A stretch of DNA of 64,000 nt from Lysobacteraceae bacterium CU05-9. GTDB lineage: Bacteria; Pseudomonadota; Gammaproteobacteria; Xanthomonadales; Xanthomonadaceae. Location: NCBI GenBank assembly GCA_007556525.1, contig SWJS01000001.1, positions 1 to 64,000 on the forward strand. The letters run 5' to 3'. Shown one piece after another: positions 34,634-42,900 of the stretch. Below the pieces are notes generated by a model. It was not told where the DNA came from and made no database searches. It saw only the letters and a program-made list of their open reading frames with translations. Within the stretch, counting starts at the first letter, position 1. Each line of letters begins with the position of its first letter. Position numbers and translations under genes: made by a program.

Positions 34634-36997
34634 TTAGTCCGAATAATTGGAATCGCCGCCTCTTTCCTGCAAGGACGGTGGGATGAGATACAGGTCGTCG
34701 CGGTCGTAACCGACGATCGAACGGCGCAAAATACGACGGGTATCCTGACCGGCAGAGCCTAAGCCCTTGAGTTCGAACTCAAACTGAATGCCGCGATCGA
34801 GCTGTCCAGTACGGTCACGCATGTATTCACGGACCAAAACGCGCGCAGCGATACAGCAGCTCTCCCACTGTACGCCAGCAAGGGTTTCCAGACGCTTCTT
34901 ATCAAGCAACGAATAGTAATACCGTCCGACCGCGCTCCAGTTGGCGTTGATCGGGTACAGGAATGACAGGTCGGCTTGCTTCACCAAATCCTGCGAGGTG
35001 ACCGGACTGCGACGATGGCGATAGCCGAGATTCACGATCCCGTCGTTGTTCATCAAGTAACGGGCACGTAGGCTCATCAGGTCACGTCCCGTGCGCTTGG
35101 GATCCCATTGGTAAGCGGCGTTAATCAACCAGCGGTCGCTCGGCGCAACCATGGCTTCCGCAATGTACGCGGATTTGCCTTGTTCCACGGGGACTTCGCC
35201 TGGCATCACGACTCGGACATCACTGAAGTAATGAATCTGTCCAACCGAAAGCGCGAGGCGCTCTTTACCGCTATTTTCGTCAATTAAGCGGGTCGTCAAC
35301 GCGGCGGTCAGCTGGTTCGCATCGGACTGGCGATCTGCGCCGGTGTAGCGGTTGTCGCGGAATAGTTGGCCCCAGCTAAACGTAAATGGCACGGTATCGA
35401 ACACCGGCAAATTGTCCTGATTGCGATACGGCGTGTACAGGTAGAACAGTCGTGGCTCGAGGGTATTCAAATATTCCTTACCCTTGATGCTGATATGACG
35501 GTCAAAATACATCCCCGCATCCACCGACGCGATTGGCAACGAACGGGTCGGCGTCTTGTTGCCGCCAAGCTGCTGCGCCAATTTCTCATCCAGCGTGTAA
35601 CCCGTGAAGCGATATTGAACCTTCGGCAACACGAACCAGCTAGCACCCTGCAACGGCATGCTCAAATATGGGCGCAAATCCATGCGTGCACCGCCCGGGT
35701 ATTCCGGATGACGGAAGTTGACGACTTCACCCGCGAAACCGGCTTCCAGCATCCCGAACGGACGGTTGTACTCGTAGACAACGCGCGGCAAACGGTCGAA
35801 TGGCAACGCGTGATCCGTCAGTGTGTAATCCGCAAGTTGATAGTGATCCGCGGTCACGGACGCCGACCAATAGCGGCCACGGCCAAAAATTCCCGCATTA
35901 CTTGCGATCAAATACTCCGCCAACCCATAGCGCGAATTGTTGAAGTCTTCGAGGTAATGAAGATCGCTGATCCAGTTGAGGTTCGACGATTGCCACCAAG
36001 TGCGGTTGAACTGGTGGAAATTTTTGAACCCAAAATATGCGCGGTTATCCGGAATATCCTGGTTCGGATAAGGCACACCGTTCTTGTCCTGCATGTAACG
36101 CAGCGGATCGTTCTTCGGCAGACGATCGTTCGGCAGGAAGTTGCCGCTGACGATACCGTTACCCTTCTCATACAGCCAACGGAATTCACCACCGACCGCC
36201 AGCCCACGCTTCGTCATCAAACGCGGCGTGATCGTCGCATCCATGTTCGGCGCAATGTTGATGTAGTAAGGCTGCTTGATGTCGAGGCCATTACGTCCCG
36301 AAAAACTGATCGCCGGATACAGCAAGCCGCTGCGACGGCGATCGTCGATTGGGAACTTGAAGTAAGGCATGTACAGGACAGGCACATTGAAGACTCTCAG
36401 TTTCGCGCTGTGAGCCGTTGCGAATCCGGTTGCATTGTCCACGCGGATTTCATCTGCAATCACTTCCCAGCGACGGTCTTCAGGTGGGCATGTCGAATAC
36501 GTCGCTTGACGCATGTTGCCGACATCGCCATGAAAATTAATTTCGTTCGCCTTACCGTTGCCGCGGCGTTCGAGCAATTGATATTGCAGATTCTCAACGC
36601 GGTGTGTGTCGGCAGCTTGGTTGCCGCTCGCGCTTTCCGCAACGAGGCGCATATTTGAATCCTGATAGCGAACCGAGCCACTTGCCTTATATTCGCCGGT
36701 TTCGTCGTTGTACTTCAGGTCGTCGGTTCCGAGGAACTGATCGCCGCGATGCAAATTGACGTTGCCGCTGAACACCTGCTCAGTTTCGGTACCGGACGCA
36801 CTGTCACCTTCAATGTCGGTCGGCTGACCAAGACGGTTCAACGCATCGGAGCTCGGCTTACCGGCATCCGAAAACTTCGGAACAGCATCCGTGATTGGAC
36901 ACAGACCCCAATCGAGGTTGTCACGATCTTCGGCGTAGGCAGGCAGCGCGACAAGCACAGCCAGGGTTAACGGTAGCAAACGAAATGTTCGGTGCAC
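34634..36997 (-). CDS. lptD: LPS-assembly protein LptD
   Basis: A 787-residue outer-membrane barrel that, with LptE, inserts lipopolysaccharide into the outer leaflet. It has a signal peptide (cleaved near AYA-E), an OstA/LptA-like jellyroll (about 75-185) and a C-terminal beta barrel (about 215-787). The four cysteines needed for the inter-domain disulfides are present: one in WGLCPITD near residue 33, one in STCPPEDRR near 168, and the adjacent pair in WESCCIAAR near 730. It is the first gene of the lptD-surA-pdxA-rsmA-apaG-apaH cluster, so envelope assembly, vitamin B6 and ribosome maturation genes share transcription. Confidence 0.97.
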   Translation of the reverse strand: MHRTFRLLPLTLAVLVALPAYAEDRDNLDWGLCPITDAVPKFSDAGKPSSDALNRLGQPTDIEGDSASGTETEQVFSGNVNLHRGDQFLGTDDLKYNDETGEYKASGSVRYQDSNMRLVAESASGNQAADTHRVENLQYQLLERRGNGKANEINFHGDVGNMRQATYSTCPPEDRRWEVIADEIRVDNATGFATAHSAKLRVFNVPVLYMPYFKFPIDDRRRSGLLYPAISFSGRNGLDIKQPYYINIAPNMDATITPRLMTKRGLAVGGEFRWLYEKGNGIVSGNFLPNDRLPKNDPLRYMQDKNGVPYPNQDIPDNRAYFGFKNFHQFNRTWWQSSNLNWISDLHYLEDFNNSRYGLAEYLIASNAGIFGRGRYWSASVTADHYQLADYTLTDHALPFDRLPRVVYEYNRPFGMLEAGFAGEVVNFRHPEYPGGARMDLRPYLSMPLQGASWFVLPKVQYRFTGYTLDEKLAQQLGGNKTPTRSLPIASVDAGMYFDRHISIKGKEYLNTLEPRLFYLYTPYRNQDNLPVFDTVPFTFSWGQLFRDNRYTGADRQSDANQLTAALTTRLIDENSGKERLALSVGQIHYFSDVRVVMPGEVPVEQGKSAYIAEAMVAPSDRWLINAAYQWDPKRTGRDLMSLRARYLMNNDGIVNLGYRHRRSPVTSQDLVKQADLSFLYPINANWSAVGRYYYSLLDKKRLETLAGVQWESCCIAARVLVREYMRDRTGQLDRGIQFEFELKGLGSAGQDTRRILRRSIVGYDRDDLYLIPPSLQERGGDSNYSD

Positions 36998-37104
36998 GCA
37001 AGTAAATCCACGTCGGCATTAATAATCATGCTAGTTTGCGGTATTGCGGTGAAATCGACAATCCACCACGGTGTTTATCATTCATACAAAATTCGGGCAT
37101 TCAC

Positions 37105-37503
37105 ATGACGCAAACAAATGACTTTGACGATGCCGCATTGCGCGCGAAGTTGACGGATGAACAATACAATGTGACGCGCTGCTCAGCGACCGAAGCTCCG
37201 TTCACCGGCGAATATTGGGATCACCACTCCGAAGGCGTCTATCACTGCGTGGTTTGCGACTCACCGTTATTCGCATCCGATGCCAAGTTCGATTCGGGAA
37301 CCGGCTGGCCAAGTTATTTCCAGCCGCTGTCGGTCGATCTGATCAAGGAAGATTTTGATGAGAGCTATGGCATGCGTCGCGTCGAGGCGAAGTGCGCGAA
37401 GTGCCAGTCGCATCTTGGACATATTTTCACGGATGGGCCGGCGCCGACTGGGCTGCGTTACTGCATTAACTCAGCTGCGCTGAGTTTCAAGGCGAAAGGC
37501 TAA
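37105..37503 (+). CDS. msrB: Peptide methionine-(R)-S-oxide reductase
   Basis: A 132-residue repair enzyme for the R epimer of methionine sulfoxide. The zinc-binding cysteines are Cys48 and Cys51 (CVVC) and Cys97 and Cys100 (CAKC). The catalytic Cys120 lies in [23 protein letters not shown] and [15 protein letters not shown] are typical. The ATG at 37105 gives the normal cytoplasmic length; an in-frame upstream start would add an unrelated stretch. The last four codons lie within the heptamer array described at 37491-37618. msrA is also in the window (44722). Confidence 0.95.
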   Translation: MTQTNDFDDAALRAKLTDEQYNVTRCSATEAPFTGEYWDHHSEGVYHCVVCDSPLFASDAKFDSGTGWPSYFQPLSVDLIKEDFDESYGMRRVEAKCAKCQSHLGHIFTDGPAPTGLRYCINSAALSFKAKG

Positions 37504-37618
37504 AGGCCGAAGGCCTAAGGCTAATGGATCAAGTTTGAAAATCATCCGTTTCAAAAAGAATGCCTGGAGTTGTTCCTTAGGCCTTTAGCCTTAGGCCTTC
37601 GGCCTTAGAGCTTACGCC
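37491..37618. repeat. GGCNNAA heptamer-array inverted repeat
   Basis: The plus strand has five back-to-back heptamers from 37491 to 37525: GGCGAAA, GGCTAAA, GGCCGAA, GGCCTAA, GGCTAAT. The minus strand, read from 37618 down to 37577, has six: GGCGTAA, GCTCTAA, GGCCGAA, GGCCTAA, GGCTAAA, GGCCTAA. The arms pair over about 28 bases around a spacer of about 50 bases. Both arrays begin inside the last codons of convergent genes (msrB and the adenosyltransferase gene) and contain both stop codons. It could act as a two-way terminator, but there is no T run at the stem base. Confidence 0.85.
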
Positions 37619-38169
37619 TTCCGGCGTTCGTGCTGCCAAGTCACTTCACCGTGACCGCTGGCGCGAGCCAATACGCGCGCGAGAACGAAGAGCAGATCGC
37701 TCAAACGGTTCAAGTAACGGATGGCTTCAGAACGCACGTCTTCTTCGCGTGATAGCGCGACGGCTTCACGTTCTGCGCGGCGCACAACGGTACGCGCAAT
37801 GTGTGCACGCGCGCCGGCTTCGCCACCGCCTGGAAGAATGAATTCCTTCAGCGGAGGCAAATTTTCGTTGTATTTGTCGAGTTCGTTCTCGAGATGATCG
37901 ATGTCAGCGTCAAAAATCGCCGCATGCCCCGGAATGCACAACTCACCACCGAGGTCGAACATTTGATGCTGGATGCGTTCCAGCAATGCGCGGATGTCGT
38001 CGGGCACTTCAGGCGATGCGAGAACCAACCCAATGCAAGAGTTGGCTTCATCGACGGTGCCGTACGAGTTAACTCGCAGGGAATCCTTGCCTGTCCGTGA
38101 TCCGTCGCCCAGACCGGTGCTGCCATCGTCACCGGTGCGGGTGTAGATTTTGGAAAGGCGATTTCCCAT
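37612..38169 (-). CDS. Cob(I)alamin adenosyltransferase, PduO type
   Basis: A 185-residue ATP:corrinoid adenosyltransferase that makes adenosylcobalamin. Signatures are KIYTRTGDDGSTGLGDGSR near the start (ATP-binding loop), the SYGTVDEANSCIGL helix, and the C-terminal VVRRAEREAVAL with YLNRLSDLLFVLARV, the PduO/MMAB pattern. No cobalamin biosynthesis genes are in the window, so it probably acts on imported corrinoid. It is co-transcribed with the DUF6580 membrane protein, whose stop overlaps its start (TAATG). Its last codons form part of the heptamer array. Confidence 0.94.
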   Translation of the reverse strand: MGNRLSKIYTRTGDDGSTGLGDGSRTGKDSLRVNSYGTVDEANSCIGLVLASPEVPDDIRALLERIQHQMFDLGGELCIPGHAAIFDADIDHLENELDKYNENLPPLKEFILPGGGEAGARAHIARTVVRRAEREAVALSREEDVRSEAIRYLNRLSDLLFVLARVLARASGHGEVTWQHERRKA

Positions 38170-38750
38170 TAAACCGTCTGTGCTTGAAGAGCTGGGCTCG
38201 TGCGACGCAGCAGTTGGAAGCCGCCGAACAAAATGCCGCTATACATCAGCGTGCTCAGCAACGACCACTTCAGGAATGGAATGCCGGCAACGTACGCTTG
38301 GCCGAGACCTGCGAAGGTCTTCGGATACATCGCATAGCTCATGAATGCGCCGAAGTTCGTGATCAGGAAGAACAACGCCGTGCTGACGATCGCCGCGCCG
38401 ATGACTGGCAACGAACGCTTGTTGTTGCGCAGGCTGAAACCGATGATGCTCGTCAAAACCATCGCGCCAAACACGAGGATTTGGCTGGTGCTGCCCAGGT
38501 ACGAGCTATACAGGCCACCATTGCCGGCTGCCATGATCAAGTCGGAAATCAACAACGCAACGATCGGAACGAGAATGGCCAACGTGCGATTCGCAAAAAA
38601 CGCGCCACCAAACAGCGCCACCGCGGCAACCGGCGAGAAGTTCGGCGGGTGCGGCATGAAACGGCTCAGGCAAGCCAGCACGATCATCGCAGCCAGGATC
38701 CAAGGACCCAGTGCAAGTGAAGAAGAATTGGAGTGACGTGAATCGTTCAT
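38169..38750 (-). CDS. DUF6580-like small membrane protein, candidate transporter
   Basis: A 193-residue protein with about five or six helices. The N-terminal block SRFMPHPPNFSPVAAVALFGGAFF is the hallmark of the family annotated as DUF6580 putative transport proteins, whose size and topology resemble ECF-type S components. It overlaps the start of the adenosyltransferase gene, so the two are translated together. This suggests a corrinoid or precursor as cargo, comparable to solitary S components such as BtuM, but I see no direct sequence proof. I start at MNDSRHSN; an upstream ATG at 38780 would overlap the promoter region of the divergent gene. No cobalamin riboswitch is visible. Confidence 0.7.
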   Translation of the reverse strand: MNDSRHSNSSSLALGPWILAAMIVLACLSRFMPHPPNFSPVAAVALFGGAFFANRTLAILVPIVALLISDLIMAAGNGGLYSSYLGSTSQILVFGAMVLTSIIGFSLRNNKRSLPVIGAAIVSTALFFLITNFGAFMSYAMYPKTFAGLGQAYVAGIPFLKWSLLSTLMYSGILFGGFQLLRRTSPALQAQTV

Positions 38751-38792
38751 GTTGAATTGTCGGACAATAGATAGAACCATTAGGATAACGCA

Positions 38793-40031
38793 ATGCCGAC
38801 CGAATCTAAACTCAACACGGACCTTTCCAGCGCTTTTGACGTCGTCATCGTCGGCGGTGGCTTAGTTGGTGCGTGTCTTGCAATTGCCCTCGAGAAACTT
38901 CCGCTACGCGTTGCGATGCTCGAAGCGCAGGGTGGCGGGGCGATGCCGGCGGTTTTTGATCAGCGTAATTTGAGTTTCAACGAAGCGACATTGAATGCGT
39001 TGACGCATCTGGGTGTGTTGCCGATGCTGTCGCGTCCGTCGGGCGATATTGCGTCGATTGAGACGTCGCGGGTTGGAGATTTTGGACGGGTTTGGTTGCG
39101 CGCCGCGGATTATGGTCGCTCTTACTTCGGTCAAGTTGTGGTCGCATCGGATTTCGGTGAAGCCCTCGAAAAAAGACTCGCTCTCGTACCCAACCTCACA
39201 CGCCTCCGTCCGGCGAAGTTTGTTTCGTCAACGTTGGATGGTGATTCGCGCGTTGTTGTTTATTCGGATGCATCCGGTGCAGAGCATTCGTTGACGTGTT
39301 CGTTGTTGGTTGGTGCGGATGGCGCAGTGTCGTCCGTGCGTTCGTCGTTGGGCATTCCGTCGGAGTCTTTTGATTACGGTCATTCGCTGTTTGTGTGCCG
39401 GCTGCAAATGCGTAAGCCGCCTGCCGGTATTGCATATGAGCGCTTGAGTGCGGAAGGGCCGATTGCAGTTTTGCCGCGTGGTGACGGACATTTTGGCTTG
39501 GTGCTTGGTGTTGCGTCTGATGATGTTGCGCGTGTGCGTGGCATGTCGGATGCCGAGTATGTGGCGTATGCGCAGGATCGTTTTGGCTATCGTGCCGGCG
39601 AATTCGTGTCCGTCGGCGAGCGTTCGGTTTATCCGGGCATGCGCGTTGTTGCGTCGTCGGTTGTTGCGGACCGCGCTGTGTTGGTTGGCAACGCTGCGCA
39701 ATCGTTGCATCCCGTCGGAGCGCAAGGTTTCAATTTAGGTCTGCGCGATGCGATGACGTTAGCCGAGTTGATTGAAGATGGTGAATCGTCTTTGGGTTCC
39801 GCGGTGATGCTGTCTTCGTATGTTTCGCGACGTTCGGCAGACCGTGACCGCACCATGCAGATGAGTCATTCGATGGCAACGATTGGCACAGCACAAGATA
39901 TTGCTTCGCGTGTCATGCGCGAAATTGCGATGGTCGGTGCGGGTCGCGTGAAGTCGGTGCAAGCGAGATTGGTGGGTGGCTCGATGGGTTATGCCGGCGA
40001 TGTGCCGCGTTACTGCCGGAGTGCATCATGA
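38793..40031 (+). CDS. ubiH: UbiH-type FAD-dependent ubiquinone hydroxylase
   Basis: A 412-residue flavoprotein monooxygenase of the UbiH/COQ6 family, adding a ring hydroxyl in aerobic ubiquinone synthesis. It has the N-terminal dinucleotide motif VVIVGGGLVGACLAIAL, the middle LLVGADGAVSSVRSSLGI (DG motif), and the FAD ribityl-binding motif GNAAQSLHPVGAQGFNLGLRDAMTLAE. The last, with AAQSLHP rather than AAH, is most like UbiH (C6 hydroxylase). It is followed by a second family member with an ATGA overlap. The exact ring position is an inference. Confidence 0.87.
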   Translation: MPTESKLNTDLSSAFDVVIVGGGLVGACLAIALEKLPLRVAMLEAQGGGAMPAVFDQRNLSFNEATLNALTHLGVLPMLSRPSGDIASIETSRVGDFGRVWLRAADYGRSYFGQVVVASDFGEALEKRLALVPNLTRLRPAKFVSSTLDGDSRVVVYSDASGAEHSLTCSLLVGADGAVSSVRSSLGIPSESFDYGHSLFVCRLQMRKPPAGIAYERLSAEGPIAVLPRGDGHFGLVLGVASDDVARVRGMSDAEYVAYAQDRFGYRAGEFVSVGERSVYPGMRVVASSVVADRAVLVGNAAQSLHPVGAQGFNLGLRDAMTLAELIEDGESSLGSAVMLSSYVSRRSADRDRTMQMSHSMATIGTAQDIASRVMREIAMVGAGRVKSVQARLVGGSMGYAGDVPRYCRSAS

Positions 40032-41176
40032 GCCGCGTGGATTACGATGCCGTTGTTGTGGGCGGTGGCGCCATTGGTGCGGCTGCAGCGCTGGCTTTGT
40101 CGCAAGCCGGTCAGCGCGTTGCATTGATCGAATTGAACGAGCCGCGTGCTTGGTCACGCGAAGTGCCGGACTTGCGCGTATTTGCATTGGCCGCAGATTC
40201 GATTGAACTGTTGCGTTCGTTAGGTGCGTGGGATCGCATCGCGACGTCGCGCGCTACGGCATATCGCCGCATGCAGGTGTGGGATATTTCGGCGCCGGAT
40301 TTCATTGAGTTTGATGCAGACAAGTTCGGTCGTCGTGAGCTTGGTTACATCGTCGAAAATGCCTTGATTCAAGATGCTTTGTGGGAACAGGTGCGCGCGT
40401 CGAATATTCGTGTTTTGCTCGGGAATCGTGTTGTTTCGCTGGATGGCGAAATGGTGCAGCTCGAAGATGGCACGCTGCTGAGAACGTCGCATGTGATTGC
40501 TGCCGATGGTGCACAGTCGTCGATCCGATCGATGATGGGTGTGGAAGTCTCTGGAAAGGATTACTCCCAAAAAGGCCTCGTCGCCTACATCGACCACACC
40601 GCCTCGAATCAAGCCACCTGTTGGCAGCGGTTCGTTCCATCGGGACCGATTGCGTTTTTGCCGGTTGGTGATAAGCGTAGTTCGATCGTCTGGACATTGC
40701 CAACGGAGGAATGCGATCGTTTGCTTGCCGTTGATGACGAGGCATTCCTGCGCGAGCTTTCCAATGCGTTTGATGGACCTGTTGGTACGTTGACTGCAGT
40801 TTCCAAGCGTGCGGCGTTTCCGCTGCGTCACCAAATCGCTTCGACGTTTTTATCGGGCAATGTCATGTTCATTGGCGATGCGGCACATGTCGTGCATCCA
40901 TTGGCGGGGCAGGGCGTGAACCTAGGATTCCGCGATGTGATTGCGTTGCGTGATCTTTATGCATCGCGCCGCGTTTCACCGGCATCGCTTGCGAAGTGGG
41001 CACGCGTTCGCAAGTCGGAAAGCACCGTCGCAGCGCAAAGCTTCACCGCATTGAATTCGTTGTTCTCGAACGAGGATGTTCTGCCTGTGCTGATTCGTGG
41101 CAAGGGACTCGGATTGGTGAACCGGATTCCTGGTGCGTCGCTGTGGTTTTGGAAGAAGGCGGCTGGCCTAAGCTGA
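40028..41176 (+). CDS. UbiH/UbiF/VisC-family FAD-dependent hydroxylase
   Basis: A 382-residue paralogue of the preceding hydroxylase. Motifs are AVVVGGGAIGAAAALALSQA, VIAADGAQSSIRSMMGV and FIGDAAHVVHPLAGQGVNLGFR. The GDAAH form resembles UbiI, UbiF and UbiM, so it likely supplies another ring hydroxylation (C5 or C7) of ubiquinone. With the upstream gene it forms a two-gene unit of aerobic ubiquinone synthesis. The stop is followed after 5 bases by the AAANGGG heptamer array. Confidence 0.85.
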   Translation: MSRVDYDAVVVGGGAIGAAAALALSQAGQRVALIELNEPRAWSREVPDLRVFALAADSIELLRSLGAWDRIATSRATAYRRMQVWDISAPDFIEFDADKFGRRELGYIVENALIQDALWEQVRASNIRVLLGNRVVSLDGEMVQLEDGTLLRTSHVIAADGAQSSIRSMMGVEVSGKDYSQKGLVAYIDHTASNQATCWQRFVPSGPIAFLPVGDKRSSIVWTLPTEECDRLLAVDDEAFLRELSNAFDGPVGTLTAVSKRAAFPLRHQIASTFLSGNVMFIGDAAHVVHPLAGQGVNLGFRDVIALRDLYASRRVSPASLAKWARVRKSESTVAAQSFTALNSLFSNEDVLPVLIRGKGLGLVNRIPGASLWFWKKAAGLS

Positions 41177-41181
41177 CGCTG

Positions 41182-41249
41182 AAATGGGAGAAAGGAAATG
41201 GGAAATGGGATGGACCATATTCCCTTTTCGTTTTTCCCATCTCCCTTTT
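41182..41249. repeat. AAANGGG heptamer-array inverted repeat
   Basis: The plus strand has four tandem heptamers (41182-41209): AAATGGG, AGAAAGG, AAATGGG, AAATGGG. The minus strand, read from 41249 down to 41222, has four: AAAAGGG, AGATGGG, AAAAACG, AAAAGGG. Units at the same rank correspond in both arms (the second starts with AGA). It lies between two convergent genes and its right arm ends at the rlmM stop codon. The T-rich right arm could also end transcription from the left. Confidence 0.8.
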
Positions 41250-42325
41250 CAGGGCTTCTTCGCTTGCGCGAACACCGTGATTTCCTCGCGATCGTGATAG
41301 AGCTGCTTCGCCCGCACCGTCATCGGCTTACCGCACACGGCTTCGAAACGTTCAAGGCAGAGTTCGACTTCTTGCCAGCGTTTTTTCATCGGTAATTTCA
41401 GGTTGAAAACGCTGTTGCGGCACCAATCATTCGCAAACCATTCGCCCATGCGTTCGGCGACGCGACGCGGCTGTTCCACCATGTCGCAGACCATCCAATC
41501 CAATGTGCGTGATGGCGACCATTTGAATCCGTCAGCACGAAGATGCGTGACGCGCGGCGATTCCATCAAGCTCTCACGCAGCGGACCGTTGTCGATCGAC
41601 GTCACCTGCAAACCGTTGCGCACGAGCACCCACGTCCAACCACCCGGTGCAGCGCCGAGATCACACGCTGTCATACCGTCGCGCAAAAATTTCGCACGCT
41701 CATTCGCATCCAACAAAACCAAAAACGCTTCTTCCAGTTTCAACGCACTGCGTGACGGTGCGTCGGCGTGCATCCGCAAGCGGGGAATGCCCATCTCGAA
41801 AGGACTGGAAGTTCTCGAGTCGCTGAAGCCAATCGCGCAAGACGTTTCGTCCTTCAGGAAAACATGCAATTGCACTTCATGGCGGTTGTCCTTCGGCGCG
41901 ATCAATCCTTCCTTGCGCAAAATGCCGCGCAATGCATTGCCGAAGCTACGTGAGAGTCCTGCGAGTTGGCGACCCTCATCTGCATCGCTGTGCTCGACGA
42001 CAACGGAACCAAATGGTTTCAAGTCATTGGCAGTGAGCCATTCGCGAACGGCATTGACGATCGGCGTGGCACGGTCATTGCGCGATACGAGATTCAACGC
42101 GGCGAACTGTACGATGCATTGCCGACCGAAAATCAACGTCGACGCATTCAACTCGCGGCTCAACGCGAGCGCATCGTCGCAAATGAATTCGACGAAGCCG
42201 GAGTCGCGTTGGGTTTTCGCGTAGCCTGCGAATCCAAGTTCAGCAGATCGTGCGTGAAACTCGGCAGCGAGCTCCGGTTCGAAACCGGCTCGGCAATACG
42301 CAAGCAAGCCGGTTGCGTTCGGCAT
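41249..42325 (-). CDS. rlmM: 23S rRNA 2'-O-ribose methyltransferase (C2498)
   Basis: A 358-residue SAM-dependent enzyme that methylates the ribose of C2498 in 23S rRNA. Length is close to E. coli RlmM (366). An N-terminal THUMP-like region (to about 150) is followed by the Rossmann-like methyltransferase with CDLGAAPGGWTWVLV (SAM motif), DWMVCDMVEQPRRVAE and FNLKLPMKKRWQEVE (catalytic lysine region). It overlaps the deaminase gene upstream by one base (TAATG-type), so the two are co-translated. Confidence 0.94.
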   Translation of the reverse strand: MPNATGLLAYCRAGFEPELAAEFHARSAELGFAGYAKTQRDSGFVEFICDDALALSRELNASTLIFGRQCIVQFAALNLVSRNDRATPIVNAVREWLTANDLKPFGSVVVEHSDADEGRQLAGLSRSFGNALRGILRKEGLIAPKDNRHEVQLHVFLKDETSCAIGFSDSRTSSPFEMGIPRLRMHADAPSRSALKLEEAFLVLLDANERAKFLRDGMTACDLGAAPGGWTWVLVRNGLQVTSIDNGPLRESLMESPRVTHLRADGFKWSPSRTLDWMVCDMVEQPRRVAERMGEWFANDWCRNSVFNLKLPMKKRWQEVELCLERFEAVCGKPMTVRAKQLYHDREEITVFAQAKKP

Positions 42326-42897
42326 CAGTAAACGACGCCGCCCTGATCGCGGTATTGTTCGAGAACGCCACGGGCTTTGTCACGCAGCACATCCTGCACA
42401 ACGGTAATGCCACGCTTCGCCAACTCGCCTTGCCAATCGGCAGGCAATGGACCTTCGTCAAAGCCGGCAAGCGTTTCAATGTCTTCGGCGTTCGCGGCAA
42501 TCAGCAAGCGATCGATGCCTGCCCAAACAGTTGCGCCATAGCACTGGCAGCACGGCTGACCGGAAGTCGCCAACGTCACAGGGCCGACGTAAGTGCCGTC
42601 GTCCAACGCATTCAAGCGATTGCGTTGCGTGCGTTGCTGCGCGGTCATGTACGCCATGATCTCGCCGTGAGCCAACGAACAGGCTTGTGGCACGACGCGA
42701 TTCACGCCAACGGAGATCACGCGATCATTCGCATCAAAAATCGCCGACCCAAACGGCCCACCACTGCGATGCTCCACGTTGAGACGGCTGAGTTCGATGG
42801 CGAGATTGATTTTGTCTTCGTCGCTTGGATACGTGCCCGACACGTCGAGATCATGCACCCACGCAGGCAACGTCAAATGAACTTGCGCATACAACAT
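42325..42897 (-). CDS. Nucleoside deaminase (CDA/TadA superfamily)
   Basis: A 190-residue zinc-dependent deaminase. The zinc ligands are in SLAHGEIMA (HxE, His and catalytic Glu) and SGQPCCQCYGA (PCxxC). GGPFGSAIFDANDRVISVG and the overall layout resemble guanine deaminase and the tRNA/cytosine deaminase group. The C-terminal half (IETLAGFDEGPLPADW and LEQYRDQGG) is typical of a subgroup annotated only as nucleoside deaminase. Substrate is unknown; a free base such as guanine is plausible. It lies between glnS and rlmM on the same strand. Confidence 0.85.
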   Translation of the reverse strand: MLYAQVHLTLPAWVHDLDVSGTYPSDEDKINLAIELSRLNVEHRSGGPFGSAIFDANDRVISVGVNRVVPQACSLAHGEIMAYMTAQQRTQRNRLNALDDGTYVGPVTLATSGQPCCQCYGATVWAGIDRLLIAANAEDIETLAGFDEGPLPADWQGELAKRGITVVQDVLRDKARGVLEQYRDQGGVVY

Positions 42898-42900
42898 TGC

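Noticed and set aside
35366-36658. Open frame of 430 codons on the plus strand inside lptD
   Set aside because: Arg/His/Ile-rich translation with no recognisable domain, fully overlapped by complete lptD.
38751-38792. Cobalamin riboswitch before the DUF6580-adenosyltransferase pair
   Set aside because: Only 42 bases separate the divergent genes and no B12-box-like sequence is seen.
37491-41249. Tandem repeats considered as CRISPR arrays
   Set aside because: Units are 7 bases, contiguous, without spacers, inverted in two arms, and no cas gene is present.
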